A stretch of 56,255 nt of DNA, from NCBI GenBank assembly GCA_016124535.1, contig WGNK01000042.1, forward strand, positions 1-56,255. The letters run 5' to 3'. The position numbers and the translations under genes were made by a program. This stretch comes from Azospirillum sp. (GTDB lineage Bacteria; Pseudomonadota; Alphaproteobacteria; Azospirillales; Azospirillaceae). Positions 6,708 to 15,137 of the stretch are shown here, in pieces (position 1 is the stretch's first letter; each line of letters opens with the position of its first letter). A model generated the notes under the pieces. The model was given only the letters and a program-made list of their open reading frames with translations. It was not told the origin of the DNA and ran no database searches.

Positions 6708-8324
6708 TCACCCCAGCTTCAACTCGGCGAAGAAGTCGTTACCCTTGTTATCGACCACGATGAAGGCGGGGAAGTTTTCCACTTCGATCCGCCAGATCGC
6801 TTCCATGCCGAGCTCGGGATATTCGATGCACTCGACCTTCTTGATGCAATCCTGGGCCAGTCGCGCCGCCGGGCCGCCGATCGAACCCAGATAGAAGCCA
6901 CCGTGCTGCTTGCACGCCGCGGTGACCTGCGGGCTGCGGTTGCCCTTGGCCAGCATCACCATCGAGCCGCCGGCCGCCTGGAACTGGTCGACGAAGCTAT
7001 CCATCCGTCCGGCGGTGGTCGGCCCGAACGAGCCCGAGGCATAGCCTTCCGGGGTCTTGGCCGGGCCGGCGTAATAGACCGGGTGATTGCGGAAATAATC
7101 GGGCAGACCCTCGCCGCGGTCGAGCCGCTCACGCAGCTTGGCGTGGGCCAAGTCGCGCGCCACGATCAAGGGTCCGGTCAGCGACAACCGGGTACGCACC
7201 GGGTACTGGCCGAGGATGCCCAGAATCTGCGCCATCGGCTGCTTGAGGTCGATCTCGACCACCGATCCGCCCAGTGCCGCCTGGTCGAGCTCGGGCATGT
7301 ATTTGGCCGGGTCGGTCTCAAGCGCTTCCAGAAAGATGCCGTCACGGGTGATCTTTCCCAAAGCCTGGCGGTCGGCCGAGCACGAGACGCCGATGCCGAT
7401 CGGCAGGCTGGCGCCGTGCCGGGGCAGCCGGATCACCCGAACATCGTGGCAGAAATACTTGCCGCCGAACTGAGCGCCGATACCCATGTTCTGGGTCATC
7501 TTGTGGACTTCGGCCTCCATCGCGAGATCGCGGAAGGCATGCCCGCTCTCCGATCCCGCGGTCGGCAGCGAGTCGAGATAGCGGCAGCTCGCCAGCTTGA
7601 CCGTCTTCAGGGTCAGCTCGGCGCTGGTGCCGCCGATCACCACCGCCAGATGGTAGGGCGGGCAGGCAGCGGTGCCGAGCGTGCGGATCTTCTCGTCGAG
7701 GAACTTCATCAGCAGGGACGGCGTCAGCAGGGACGGCGTCGCCTGAAACAGGAAGGTCTTGTTGGCCGAGCCGCCGCCCTTGGCGATGAAGAGGAATTTA
7801 TAGGCGTCATCACCGTCGGCGTAGATCTCGACCTGGGCCGGCAGATTGGTCCGGGTGTTCTTCTCTTCGAACATGCCCAGCGGCGCCAGTTGGCTGTAGC
7901 GCAGATTGCGCTTCAGGTAGGCGTCCGACGCCCCGGCTGCCAGCGCTTCGTCGTCGCCGCCCTCGGTCCACACCCGGCGGCCCTTCTTGCCCATGATGAT
8001 CGCGGTGCCGGTGTCCTGGCACATCGGCAGCACGCCGCCGGCCGAGATATTGGCGTTCTTCAGCAGGTCGAAAGCGACGAAGCGATCGTTGGCCGAGGCT
8101 TCGGGGTCATCGAGGATGCTGCGGAGCTGCTGGAGATGGCCCGGCCGCATCAGATGGTTGATATCGACGAAGGCCTGCTCGGCGAGCAGGCGCAAGGCCG
8201 ATGTATCGACCTTGAGCACGTCCTGACCGGCGAACCGGTCGATCGCGACCGGACCGTCGGCGAGTTTGCGATAAGGCGTGGTATCCTCGCCCAGCGGAAA
8301 CAGCGAGCCGGCACTCTGAGCCAT
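6708..8324 (-). CDS. fumA: Class I (iron-sulfur) fumarate hydratase
   Basis: A 538-residue single-chain fumarase of the FumA/FumB type, which reversibly hydrates fumarate to L-malate in the TCA cycle with a [4Fe-4S] cluster. The three cluster cysteines are in place: Cys102 in PMCQDTGTAI, Cys221 in GTAACPPYHL and Cys315 in GVSCSADR. Other family signatures are AQFGGKYFCHDVRVIRLPRH and the C-terminal half with GPTTAGRMDSF and GSIGGPAAR. Length matches the E. coli enzymes (about 548). The start is the ATG at 8324. It is a stand-alone gene. The enzyme class is oxygen-sensitive. A C4-dicarboxylate transporter of the Dcu type lies 4 kb away, but the two are not in one operon. Confidence 0.96.
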   Translation of the reverse strand: MAQSAGSLFPLGEDTTPYRKLADGPVAIDRFAGQDVLKVDTSALRLLAEQAFVDINHLMRPGHLQQLRSILDDPEASANDRFVAFDLLKNANISAGGVLPMCQDTGTAIIMGKKGRRVWTEGGDDEALAAGASDAYLKRNLRYSQLAPLGMFEEKNTRTNLPAQVEIYADGDDAYKFLFIAKGGGSANKTFLFQATPSLLTPSLLMKFLDEKIRTLGTAACPPYHLAVVIGGTSAELTLKTVKLASCRYLDSLPTAGSESGHAFRDLAMEAEVHKMTQNMGIGAQFGGKYFCHDVRVIRLPRHGASLPIGIGVSCSADRQALGKITRDGIFLEALETDPAKYMPELDQAALGGSVVEIDLKQPMAQILGILGQYPVRTRLSLTGPLIVARDLAHAKLRERLDRGEGLPDYFRNHPVYYAGPAKTPEGYASGSFGPTTAGRMDSFVDQFQAAGGSMVMLAKGNRSPQVTAACKQHGGFYLGSIGGPAARLAQDCIKKVECIEYPELGMEAIWRIEVENFPAFIVVDNKGNDFFAELKLG

Positions 8325-8392
8325 TCTTGAAAATCCCTTGGCATTCGTTGGCTGATGGCTGGTCCACTATCGCACGAATTTCCGCCGCCACG

Positions 8393-9613
8393 CTATGCCG
8401 GGCACGCGGTCCCGAGCCTCCGGGGCGTGGTCACGGTCGCGGTCAGGCCGCCGCCGGGGTCGCGGGCGAGTTGAACCGTCCCCTGCAGCGGACCGGTGAC
8501 GATGTTGTAGACGATCGCCAGCCCCAAACCCTTATGGCCGCGGCCGCGGGCCGCCGTGACGAAGGCATCGAAGGCCCTGGGCAGCAGCTCCGGCGAGATC
8601 CCGGCGCCACGATCGCTCACGGTCACGGCATAGGCCGGTCTGGTGCCGAGGCTGGCCGAAGTCACCGCGATCTCGAGGATGCCGCCGCCGGACGGATAGG
8701 CATGGTCGGCGACATTGTTGAACAGATGCATCAGCACCTGGGTCATCTGAAGTCGATGGCCCTGCCAGGCCGCCGTCGGTTCGGCAAAGCGGTAGTGTGG
8801 GGTGATGTCGGCGCGCCCGCGCTGCTGGCGGAACAACTCGGCGGTCTCGGTGATCAACTCGGGTAAATCCAGAGTCTGGGGGGCACCGCTGGTACGGCTC
8901 GCCGAAATCGCCGAGAAGGTATCGACCAGCGAGACCGCGCGTCTGAGATTGCCGGTCAGCAGCGCCGCCGCTTCGCCAAGATCGGCCAGATGGGGGCCGA
9001 ACGGGCCGGCACTGACCTGACCGGTTGCCGCCGGCGACGCCAGCCATTCCGCGACCATGCTGGCCGCGGTGGTGCAGACGCCAAGCGGCGTGTTCAGCTC
9101 GTGGGCGATACCGGTGACCATATGGGTGATCGAGCGCTGCCGGGCCATTTCGGTCTCGACCGCGGCAAGCCGGCTGTCGATCTCCTCGCGAAACAGCATT
9201 TCCGTGGTCTTGCGCAGCTTGCGGCTCAGCCCCTCGAGCAGCCGGCCGAGCAAGGGCGGCGAGCGGGTGAAGATCGCCAGAAAGGCGGTGCGTTCGAGCA
9301 CAAACAACTCGCTGTCGACCACCGTGCTGACCGTCGCCGAGCGGTTGCCGCCGTCGATCAGCGCCATCTCGCCGAAAAACTCGCCGGTCCCGACATGGGC
9401 CACCGTCAGTTCGACGCCGTCCTCGTCGAGCGAGACCCGAACCTCGCCCCGGATCACGACATAGAGACAATCGGCCTGGTCACCCTGGCGAAACACGGTG
9501 GTGCCCGCGGCCAGCCGGGTGACCGTCCCGGCTGCGGCAATACGCGCCAGTTCGTCCGGGAGCAGCGGGTCGAAAAACGCGATCCGAGCCAGGACGCCGG
9601 TCACTTCCGGCAT
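8393..9613 (-). CDS. Soluble histidine kinase with N-terminal cyclic-nucleotide-binding domain
   Basis: A 406-residue sensor kinase. Residues about 10-115 are a CRP-type cNMP-binding domain whose phosphate-binding cassette FGEMALIDGGNRSATV keeps the Glu82 and Arg91 that contact cyclic nucleotide in known members. A coiled linker follows at about 125-160. Then come the phospho-acceptor box TGIAHELNTP with His171 and a HATPase domain (N-box FNNVADHA, G1 VSDRGAGI, G2 GHKGLGLAIV). There is no membrane segment, so it senses a cytoplasmic signal, plausibly cAMP or cGMP, and phosphorylates an unknown response regulator; none is adjacent. It reads away from the fumarase start with a short gap and may be transcribed alone. 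The architecture is seen in the sequence; the ligand is inference. Confidence 0.9.
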   Translation of the reverse strand: MPEVTGVLARIAFFDPLLPDELARIAAAGTVTRLAAGTTVFRQGDQADCLYVVIRGEVRVSLDEDGVELTVAHVGTGEFFGEMALIDGGNRSATVSTVVDSELFVLERTAFLAIFTRSPPLLGRLLEGLSRKLRKTTEMLFREEIDSRLAAVETEMARQRSITHMVTGIAHELNTPLGVCTTAASMVAEWLASPAATGQVSAGPFGPHLADLGEAAALLTGNLRRAVSLVDTFSAISASRTSGAPQTLDLPELITETAELFRQQRGRADITPHYRFAEPTAAWQGHRLQMTQVLMHLFNNVADHAYPSGGGILEIAVTSASLGTRPAYAVTVSDRGAGISPELLPRAFDAFVTAARGRGHKGLGLAIVYNIVTGPLQGTVQLARDPGGGLTATVTTPRRLGTACPA

Positions 9614-9665
9614 GGCGGACCTCCGGGAGTTCGAGGGGGAGATGCCCCTGGTCGGAGCCGACGGT

Positions 9666-10403
9666 TCAGAACAGGTGCTGCCCGCCGGTGACGAAGATTT
9701 CGGTGCCGGTGATATAGGAACAATCGGCGGTACACAGCCGAAATACGATCGCCGCCACGTCGCCGGGGGTGCCCAGGCGCTGCAGCGGAATACGCGGAAT
9801 CAGGACCTCGGTTTCGGGCGACAGCATGGCGGTCTCGATTTCGCCCGGCGCCACCGCGTTGACCCGCACGCCAAGGGCGGCGAATTCTACCGCCATCTCG
9901 CGGGTGAGTGCTGAAAGCGCCGCCTTGGACGTACTATAGGCCGAACCGGCGAAGGGGTGGACGGCGTGGCCGGCGATCGATGTGATGTTGACGATCGCGC
10001 CCTTGCCACGCACCAAGGCGCCTGCCAGCCCACGCGCCAAAACGATCGGCGCGAAGAAATTCAGCTCGAACACCGCCCGCCAGTCGTTGAGGTCGCCATT
10101 GAGGCAACCCAGCCGCTCCTTGAACGGCGTCTTGGGCGAGATGCCGGCGTTGTTGACCAGCCCCGCCAGTGGATTACCGGCAAGCACCTGGTTGGCCTCG
10201 GCGACGAAGCCGGCGCGGCTGTCCGGATCGCCGAGATCGGCCTCGATGTGGTGAGTCCAATTGGGATCGCGCCGGCATTCCACCGGCACCGCCTCGCGCG
10301 AGCAGGTGATCACCCGCCAGCCTTCGTCGCTGAAGCGTTTGACGGTAGCGTGGCCGATACCTCGGCTGGCGCCGGTCAGAATCACGGTGGGTCGGTGCGG
10401 CAT
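9666..10403 (-). CDS. SDR-family NAD(P)-dependent oxidoreductase
   Basis: A 245-residue classical short-chain dehydrogenase. It has the cofactor motif TGASRGIGHA (about 10-19), the NAG motif in LVNNAGISP, and the catalytic Ser-Tyr-Lys (Ser in NITSIAGH, Tyr and Lys in SAYSTSKAA). A PGEIETAM loop and the C-terminal TGTEIFVTGGQ complete the fold. I take the ATG at 10403 (MPHRPTVILTG) as the start; the reading upstream is low-complexity. The substrate is not predictable; the overall pattern is near 3-oxoacyl-ACP reductase/3-hydroxybutyrate dehydrogenase-like members. Downstream is the kinase gene on the same strand, 52 bases away, with no known functional link. Confidence 0.88.
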   Translation of the reverse strand: MPHRPTVILTGASRGIGHATVKRFSDEGWRVITCSREAVPVECRRDPNWTHHIEADLGDPDSRAGFVAEANQVLAGNPLAGLVNNAGISPKTPFKERLGCLNGDLNDWRAVFELNFFAPIVLARGLAGALVRGKGAIVNITSIAGHAVHPFAGSAYSTSKAALSALTREMAVEFAALGVRVNAVAPGEIETAMLSPETEVLIPRIPLQRLGTPGDVAAIVFRLCTADCSYITGTEIFVTGGQHLF

Positions 10404-10529
10404 GGCCGGGAGCTTACTGCGATCGGCCGCCCGTCGCCAAGCCCCCGCGGCTTCGCCTGCCGCAGCCTCGATTGCCGTAGCGTCGATTCCCAAGGCTGCG
10501 ATCGCCGGCTACCACCGACGCGTCCCCGC

Positions 10530-10540
10530 GGGGGGGGGGG
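10530..10540. repeat. Homopolymeric G tract (11 G)
   Basis: Eleven consecutive G in the gap between the GST gene and the SDR gene, on the SDR promoter side. Such tracts are prone to slipped-strand length change and also to sequencing error. It lies outside any coding region. Confidence 0.7.
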
Positions 10541-10563
10541 CGAGGGGAGACGCGCGCCGCTGC

Positions 10564-11196
10564 CTAGCCGACATCCCCCTTGGGCAGCAGGTCATATTGG
10601 TGGCGGCAGCCGGGCAGTGCCAGCATGCGCTGGTACCAGGCGGCAATCGCCGGATAGCCGTCCAGCGTCAGACCGGACTCGTCGATCAGGTCAATCATCG
10701 GAAAGACCGCAATATCGGCGATGGTCGGGCGGTCGCCGGCCAGGAAACCACTGCGGTTCAACGCCGTTTCCAGGATCGCCATCGGGCCGGGGGCGCGGGC
10801 ATCCCACCACAGCCGGATCGGCTCGTCCCAGCCGAAGCGCCGGGCGGCACGGCAGCGCTGTAGCACCGACAAGCCGTCGTTGACCCAGGCCAGCCATTCG
10901 GTGATGCGCCAGCGCTCGGCCGGCGTCGCCGGCCCGAATTGGCCGGTGGTCTCGGCGAGATAGACCAGGATCGCGGTCGACTCGCCCAGCGCCAGGTCGC
11001 CGTGGCACAGCGCCGGCACCTGGCCCAGCGGGTTGAGCGCCTTGAAGTCCGGAGTCCTGTGAGTGCCATCCTTCAGCACATGGTGCTTGTACCTGAACGG
11101 AAGTCCGGCCATCGACAGGAACAGTGCCACCCGTGCGGTTGGTTGAGACAGATAGGTGCCATGGAGGGTGTAGTCAGGATCGGTCACGATGGTCAT
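10564..11196 (-). CDS. Glutathione S-transferase family protein
   Basis: A 210-residue GST-fold protein. The N-terminal thioredoxin-like domain (about 8-85) has the glutathione-site pattern KALNPLGQVPAL followed by GESTAILVYLAET, where the E-S pair binds the gamma-glutamyl part of glutathione. The C-terminal helical domain (about 95-205) contains the conserved N-capping box of the type PTIADIAVFPMID. It would conjugate or reduce electrophilic compounds in the cytoplasm; the substrate is unknown. The ATG at 11196 overlaps the stop of the gamma-carbonic-anhydrase gene (11193), so the two form one transcription unit. Confidence 0.9.
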   Translation of the reverse strand: MTIVTDPDYTLHGTYLSQPTARVALFLSMAGLPFRYKHHVLKDGTHRTPDFKALNPLGQVPALCHGDLALGESTAILVYLAETTGQFGPATPAERWRITEWLAWVNDGLSVLQRCRAARRFGWDEPIRLWWDARAPGPMAILETALNRSGFLAGDRPTIADIAVFPMIDLIDESGLTLDGYPAIAAWYQRMLALPGCRHQYDLLPKGDVG

Positions 11197-11723
11197 CCTT
11201 CTTTACGCGCTGCCAAATAGTCCTTGGCCAGGGCGACATAGCGGGCGGCCGAGACCGGGAACTCCTTGAGATCGGCTTGGGATAGATCACGGATGTGCTT
11301 GGCCGGCCGCCCGGCCCACAGCTGGCCGGCTTTGATCCGCTTGCCCGGCGTCACCAAGGCACCGGCCGCGACCATTGCCCCCGACTCGACATGGGCGCCG
11401 TCCATCACGCAGGCCTGCATGCCGATGAAGCAACCCGACTCCAGGGTGCAGGCATGGAGGATGGCGCCGTGGCCGACCGTGATGTCGTCGCCGATCAAAG
11501 TGCCCTGGAGCGTGCTGGAGACGTGAATGATGGTGCCGTCCTGGATATTGGTGCGGGCGCCGATGCGCACGATGTTGACATCGCCGCGCACCAGGCAGCC
11601 GAACCAGATACTGCTTTCGGCGCCGATCACGACATCGCCGATCACCGTCGCGGTGTCGGCGATGAAGGCGCTGCCGTCGATGGTCGGCAGGATGCTCCGA
11701 TAAGCCAGAATGAGTCCGGTCAT
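11193..11723 (-). CDS. Gamma-carbonic-anhydrase-like hexapeptide protein
   Basis: A 176-residue left-handed beta-helix protein of the gamma-CA/YrdA/PaaY family. Hexapeptide repeats run from about residue 20 to 140. The three metal-ligand histidines of the family are recognisable in TIIHVSS, VGHGAILHAC and the H-A-C segment. Some members are zinc carbonic anhydrases and others thioesterases or unknown, so the catalytic role is not certain. The C-terminal helix (DLSQADLKEFPVSAARYVAL) is typical. It is the first gene of a two-gene unit with the GST gene, which it overlaps by ATGA. Confidence 0.9.
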   Translation of the reverse strand: MTGLILAYRSILPTIDGSAFIADTATVIGDVVIGAESSIWFGCLVRGDVNIVRIGARTNIQDGTIIHVSSTLQGTLIGDDITVGHGAILHACTLESGCFIGMQACVMDGAHVESGAMVAAGALVTPGKRIKAGQLWAGRPAKHIRDLSQADLKEFPVSAARYVALAKDYLAARKEG

Positions 11724-11879
11724 GGTGCAGATATTCCCTCAGCAATCGGCCGCCAGAGTAGCCTGGTTTTGCCGGCCTGTCTCGCCAAGGCGTCAGGCCC
11801 CCGGCGCTGCAAGGGGCAAAGACCCGGAGAAGATCGGCCCGCCCGATCCCAGGGGCGGGCCGATCATCGCGGCCCGGGG

Positions 11880-12002
11880 CTAGTGTTCCGACTCCGACGG
11901 AACGTAACCGCTCCCTCGGGCCGGAACACTAGCTTTCTCTATATGTTGTGTTCTGACCGCGACACGGTCATTGGGAATGAAGCGTCGCGGCCAGAACACT
12001 AG
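11880..12002. repeat. MITE-like element copy 1, with terminal CTAGTGTTC repeats
   Basis: The element begins CTAGTGTTCCG (11880-11890) and ends with the inverse AGAACACTAG (to 12002). It also has an internal inverse copy CGGAACACTAG (11922-11932). A related, opposite-strand copy lies at 54894-55026: both share CTAGTGTTCCGACTCCGACG (one continuous 20-base identity) and, about 80 bases further in, a GTCAT-GGGAATGA block. The right end reaches into the dcuA-like gene and supplies its TAG stop (11999-12001). Terminal inverted repeats and non-coding length suggest a miniature transposable element; mobility is inference. Confidence 0.6.
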
Positions 12003-13324
12003 AACAGCACCCGCGACAGCAAATAGGCGGTGACGGTCGAAACCGAGACCCCGATCAGGCCAGGGACCATGAAGCTGTGATTGAGCAGGTATTTACCGAT
12101 TCGGGTGGTCCCGGTGCGGTCCATGTTGATGGCGGCCAGATCGCTCGGGTAGAACGCGAAGAAGAAATAGGCATAGCTGGACGGGATCAGCCCCAGCATC
12201 AGCGTGGTCGGCAGCTGCAGCGCCAGCCCGAACGGGATCATGATGGTCAAGGTCGCCGCCTGGCTCTTGACGAAGGCGGACACCGCGAACATCGCCAGCG
12301 CGAAGCTCCACGGGGCGACCTCGACCATCGACTTGATCTGCCCGATCAGGAAGTCCTTGTTGCCAGAAACAAAGCAATCGCTCATCCAGGCGATGCCGAA
12401 AATCGACACCGCGGCGATCATACCGGCGGTGAACACGCTGGACCGCGCGATCTCGGCCGATTTGGTCCGGGCGGTGAACAGGATCAGCGCCCCCGCCGAG
12501 AGCATGACGATCTGGACCACCGTGGTCATCGGCATCGCCTTGCCGGCGTAGTGGGGCAGGAACTGCGGGAACAGCGCCAGCAGGACGACCGACAGAATGC
12601 CGCCGAAGAACAGCACCACCGACAGCTTGGCGGTTTTGGGCAGTTCCTTATCCAACGTGGTGACCGAAACATCGAGCGCCTTGCGGAACTCCGGATCCTC
12701 AAGACGGGCCAGGTACTCGGGATCTTTATCGAGGTCCTTGCCCCGGTTGAGGCTCCAGAGTGCGGCCGCGATCACCCCGACCAGCCCGGACGGCAGCGTG
12801 ATCATGATGATATCGAACAGCCCGACCGGGTGGCTGGTCTTGGCGGCAAAGGCCAGGAAGGTGGTGACCGCGGCCGCAACCGGGCTGGCGGTGATGCCCA
12901 TCTGGGAGGCAACGCTGGAGATCGCCATCGGCCGCTCCGGCCGGATGCCGGTGCGCAGCGCGACATCGGCAATTACCGGCAACAGCGAATAGACCGCATG
13001 CCCGGTGCCGACGCAGACGGTGAGCAGGAAGGTCGACAGCGGCGCCAGGACGGTGACCCGCTTGGGATGGGCGCGCAACACCTTCTCGGCCTGCTGGACC
13101 AGGAAGTCGAGCCCGCCGGCGACCTGAAGCGTTGCCGAGGCGGTGACTACCGCCAGGATGATCAGCATGACCGTGATCGGCGGCTCGGCCGGCGGATTGT
13201 TGAAGCCGAAGGTCAGGACGGTGACGCCAAGCCCGCCGATCATGCCCAGTGCCACACCGCCGCGGCGGATGCCGATCAGGATGGCGGTCAACACCAGGGC
13301 AAACTGAACCAGAAAAATTACCAT
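11999..13324 (-). CDS. Anaerobic C4-dicarboxylate transporter, DcuA/DcuB family
   Basis: A 441-residue inner-membrane transporter with 10-12 hydrophobic segments. It follows E. coli DcuA along its length: the N-terminal LVLTAILIGIRRGGVALG, ATLQVAGGLDFLVQQAEKVLR, APLSTFLLTVCVGTGH, ITASPVAAAV, and the C-terminal DRTGTTRIGKYLLNHSF block. The family exchanges fumarate, malate, aspartate and succinate, mostly in anaerobic metabolism. I choose the ATG at 13324 (MVIFLVQF), which has AGGTAGG just upstream; the reading further upstream is basic and non-membrane. The last codons run into a dispersed repeat that provides the TAG stop. It is a single-gene unit. Confidence 0.93.
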   Translation of the reverse strand: MVIFLVQFALVLTAILIGIRRGGVALGMIGGLGVTVLTFGFNNPPAEPPITVMLIILAVVTASATLQVAGGLDFLVQQAEKVLRAHPKRVTVLAPLSTFLLTVCVGTGHAVYSLLPVIADVALRTGIRPERPMAISSVASQMGITASPVAAAVTTFLAFAAKTSHPVGLFDIIMITLPSGLVGVIAAALWSLNRGKDLDKDPEYLARLEDPEFRKALDVSVTTLDKELPKTAKLSVVLFFGGILSVVLLALFPQFLPHYAGKAMPMTTVVQIVMLSAGALILFTARTKSAEIARSSVFTAGMIAAVSIFGIAWMSDCFVSGNKDFLIGQIKSMVEVAPWSFALAMFAVSAFVKSQAATLTIMIPFGLALQLPTTLMLGLIPSSYAYFFFAFYPSDLAAINMDRTGTTRIGKYLLNHSFMVPGLIGVSVSTVTAYLLSRVLF

Positions 13325-13736
13325 AGACCTACCTCTCGCATGGCCCCGGCAGCGGGCCTCATCGTTGCGCAAACCTTTGCGCCGCCCCGGATTTTTCACC
13401 CGGAATCGGTGCATCAGGGGACTGAATCAGCGCATGTTTTTCTGCGCCACAGCCCGGTCGCAAAGCCGACCGGATCCCCGATGCCGCCGCCAGTGTAGCG
13501 CAGAGTGGTGCTGGCTTACAGCGGCCCCACAACGGCAGGTGGCGCCCCAGACCACCGCTAGCTGCATGCGTTGGGGGGCAAACTGCCGGTCCTTCGTCCC
13601 GTTCGGCGCTGCCGGCAGCCGCGTTGGTGGCCCTCGTTGCCTGGGACCGATTGCAGCCGCCCACCGACCCCTGGCGCGGAGCGGTGCGGCGGCCTAACCT
13701 GCCTGGAGGCAACCGGGACGGGGAGGGAGGCCCGGC
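13325..13736. other. Intergenic region between divergent dcuA-like and nagA
   Basis: About 410 GC-rich bases between divergent genes. I see no convincing coding sequence, hairpin or consensus promoter here; it should carry the promoters of both genes. Confidence 0.4.
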
Positions 13737-14942
13737 ATGGACGCGCTGCGCAACGTCATCATCCATACCGGAGACGGGGTCGAGACCGACGCCGCGCTGC
13801 TGATCGCGGACGGGGTCTTTGTCGATCTGGTCCCGGAGTCGAAGATTCCGGCCGAGGCCCGGAGCCACGACCTCGGCGGCGATATCCTGGCGCCCGGCTT
13901 CATCGACGCCCAGGTCAATGGCGGTGGCGGGGTGCTGTTCAACGACCGGCCCGACCGTGCCGCGCTGCGACAGATTGCCGCAGCTCACCGCCGCTTTGGG
14001 ACCACCGGCCTGCTCGCCACCGTCATCACCGACCGGCCCGACGTCCGGCGGGCGGCGGCGGCGGCGGTGCGCGAGGCGGTCGCGGCGGGCGAACCGGGCA
14101 TTCTGGGCATTCACTTCGAAGGACCTCACATCGCGCCGGCCCGGCGCGGCGTCCATGCCGAGCGTTGGATTGCGCCCGCGAGCGCCGATGACGTGGCGCT
14201 GGCCTGTTCGCTGCCGGGCATCCCGACCCTGGTCACCCTGGCCCCCGAAGCGGTTGCGGCCGAGACGATTCGGCGGTTGAGCGCGGCCGGAGTCCGGGTC
14301 GCGCTGGGCCACACCGACGCCGGCTGGGCCGCGGTGATGGCGGCGCTGGACGCCGGCGCCAGCGGCTTCACCCATCTGTTCAACGCGATGAGTCCGCTGA
14401 ACAGCCGCGAGCCGGGCGCCGTCGGTGCCGCGCTCGACCACGCCGACAGCTGGTGCGGCATCATCGTCGATGGCCATCACGTCCACGATGCCGCGGTGCG
14501 CCTGGCCTGGCGGGTCAAGCCGCGCGGCCGGCTGTTTCTGGTCACCGATGCGATGCCGCCGGTCGGCACCCAATGCACCGAATTTTCGCTGTACGGTGCC
14601 GCGGTCACGGTCGCGGACGGCCGCTGCCTCGATGCCGAGGGGCGTCTCGCCGGATCGGCGCTCGATATGGCGACGGCGGTGCGCAACTGTGTGTGCAGGA
14701 TTGGTATTCCGCTCGACGAAGCCCTGCGCATGGCTTCGACCTACCCCGCCCGCTTCCTCGGCATCGCCGATCGCCGCGGTAGAATCGCCCCCGGCCTCGC
14801 CGCGGATCTCGTACGGCTTGACGGCGCACTCGCCGCCCGCGAAATATGGGTGGCGGGTCGGCGCTTTGCCGGCGACGCGGCGGGTTTGCCGAAGCCCCCG
14901 CCGCCGAAGCTCCCGCCCATGTCACGGGAAGGTACATCATGA
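13737..14942 (+). CDS. nagA: N-acetylglucosamine-6-phosphate deacetylase
   Basis: A 401-residue amidohydrolase that removes acetate from GlcNAc-6-phosphate in amino-sugar and murein recycling. Signatures: APGFIDAQVNGGGGV near residue 50 (family HxH/QxN metal region), HFEGPHIAPARRGVH near 125-140 with the metal Glu, LGHTDAGWAAVMAALDAGASGFTHLFNAMSPL with the two metal histidines, and LVTDAMPP with the catalytic Asp. Length is normal for NagA. The ATG at 13737 follows GGGAGGGAGG. No nagB or PTS gene is adjacent. Its stop TGA overlaps the ATG of a 22-codon membrane ORF (14939), suggesting coupling. Confidence 0.94.
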   Translation: MDALRNVIIHTGDGVETDAALLIADGVFVDLVPESKIPAEARSHDLGGDILAPGFIDAQVNGGGGVLFNDRPDRAALRQIAAAHRRFGTTGLLATVITDRPDVRRAAAAAVREAVAAGEPGILGIHFEGPHIAPARRGVHAERWIAPASADDVALACSLPGIPTLVTLAPEAVAAETIRRLSAAGVRVALGHTDAGWAAVMAALDAGASGFTHLFNAMSPLNSREPGAVGAALDHADSWCGIIVDGHHVHDAAVRLAWRVKPRGRLFLVTDAMPPVGTQCTEFSLYGAAVTVADGRCLDAEGRLAGSALDMATAVRNCVCRIGIPLDEALRMASTYPARFLGIADRRGRIAPGLAADLVRLDGALAAREIWVAGRRFAGDAAGLPKPPPPKLPPMSREGTS

Positions 14943-15007
14943 ACTTGGAATTTATCCTGATGATCGCCGCAGTCGCGTTCTTCTTCTGGCAGACCCAGCA
15001 GACCTGA
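14939..15007 (+). CDS. Candidate 22-residue single-pass membrane microprotein
   Basis: A short reading frame starting at ATG 14939, overlapping the nagA stop as ATGA, and ending at TGA 15005-15007. It encodes 22 residues: a short polar start (MNLE), one hydrophobic segment (residues 5-17, FILMIAAVAFFFW) and a polar tail QTQQT. An overlap of this kind with a conserved gene, and the clean membrane-helix composition, argue for a translated peptide. However, a frame this short can arise by chance in GC-rich DNA. It resembles no peptide I can name. It is too short for standard annotation. Confidence 0.45.
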   Translation: MNLEFILMIAAVAFFFWQTQQT

Positions 15008-15137
15008 ACCGCGGTTGCCGGTGGCCAGGCGATCGGCCGGCACCGCCGCGTGCCGGTCGAAGGCTGGTGGGGCCGGACCGGCGGGTGTAGGGTAGTCGCC
15101 GCAATTCTCAGGCAGCGTCTCAAGGGGCGGCAAAGCT

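Noticed and set aside
7720..7750. Direct repeat TPSLL-TPSLL inside fumarase, suspected insertion
   Set aside because: The segment has the same length as in E. coli FumA, so it is a local sequence coincidence, not an insertion.
10430..10493. Longer N-terminus for the SDR gene (start at 10493)
   Set aside because: The extra 30 residues are low-complexity and the nucleotide-binding motif sits at the normal distance from the ATG at 10403.
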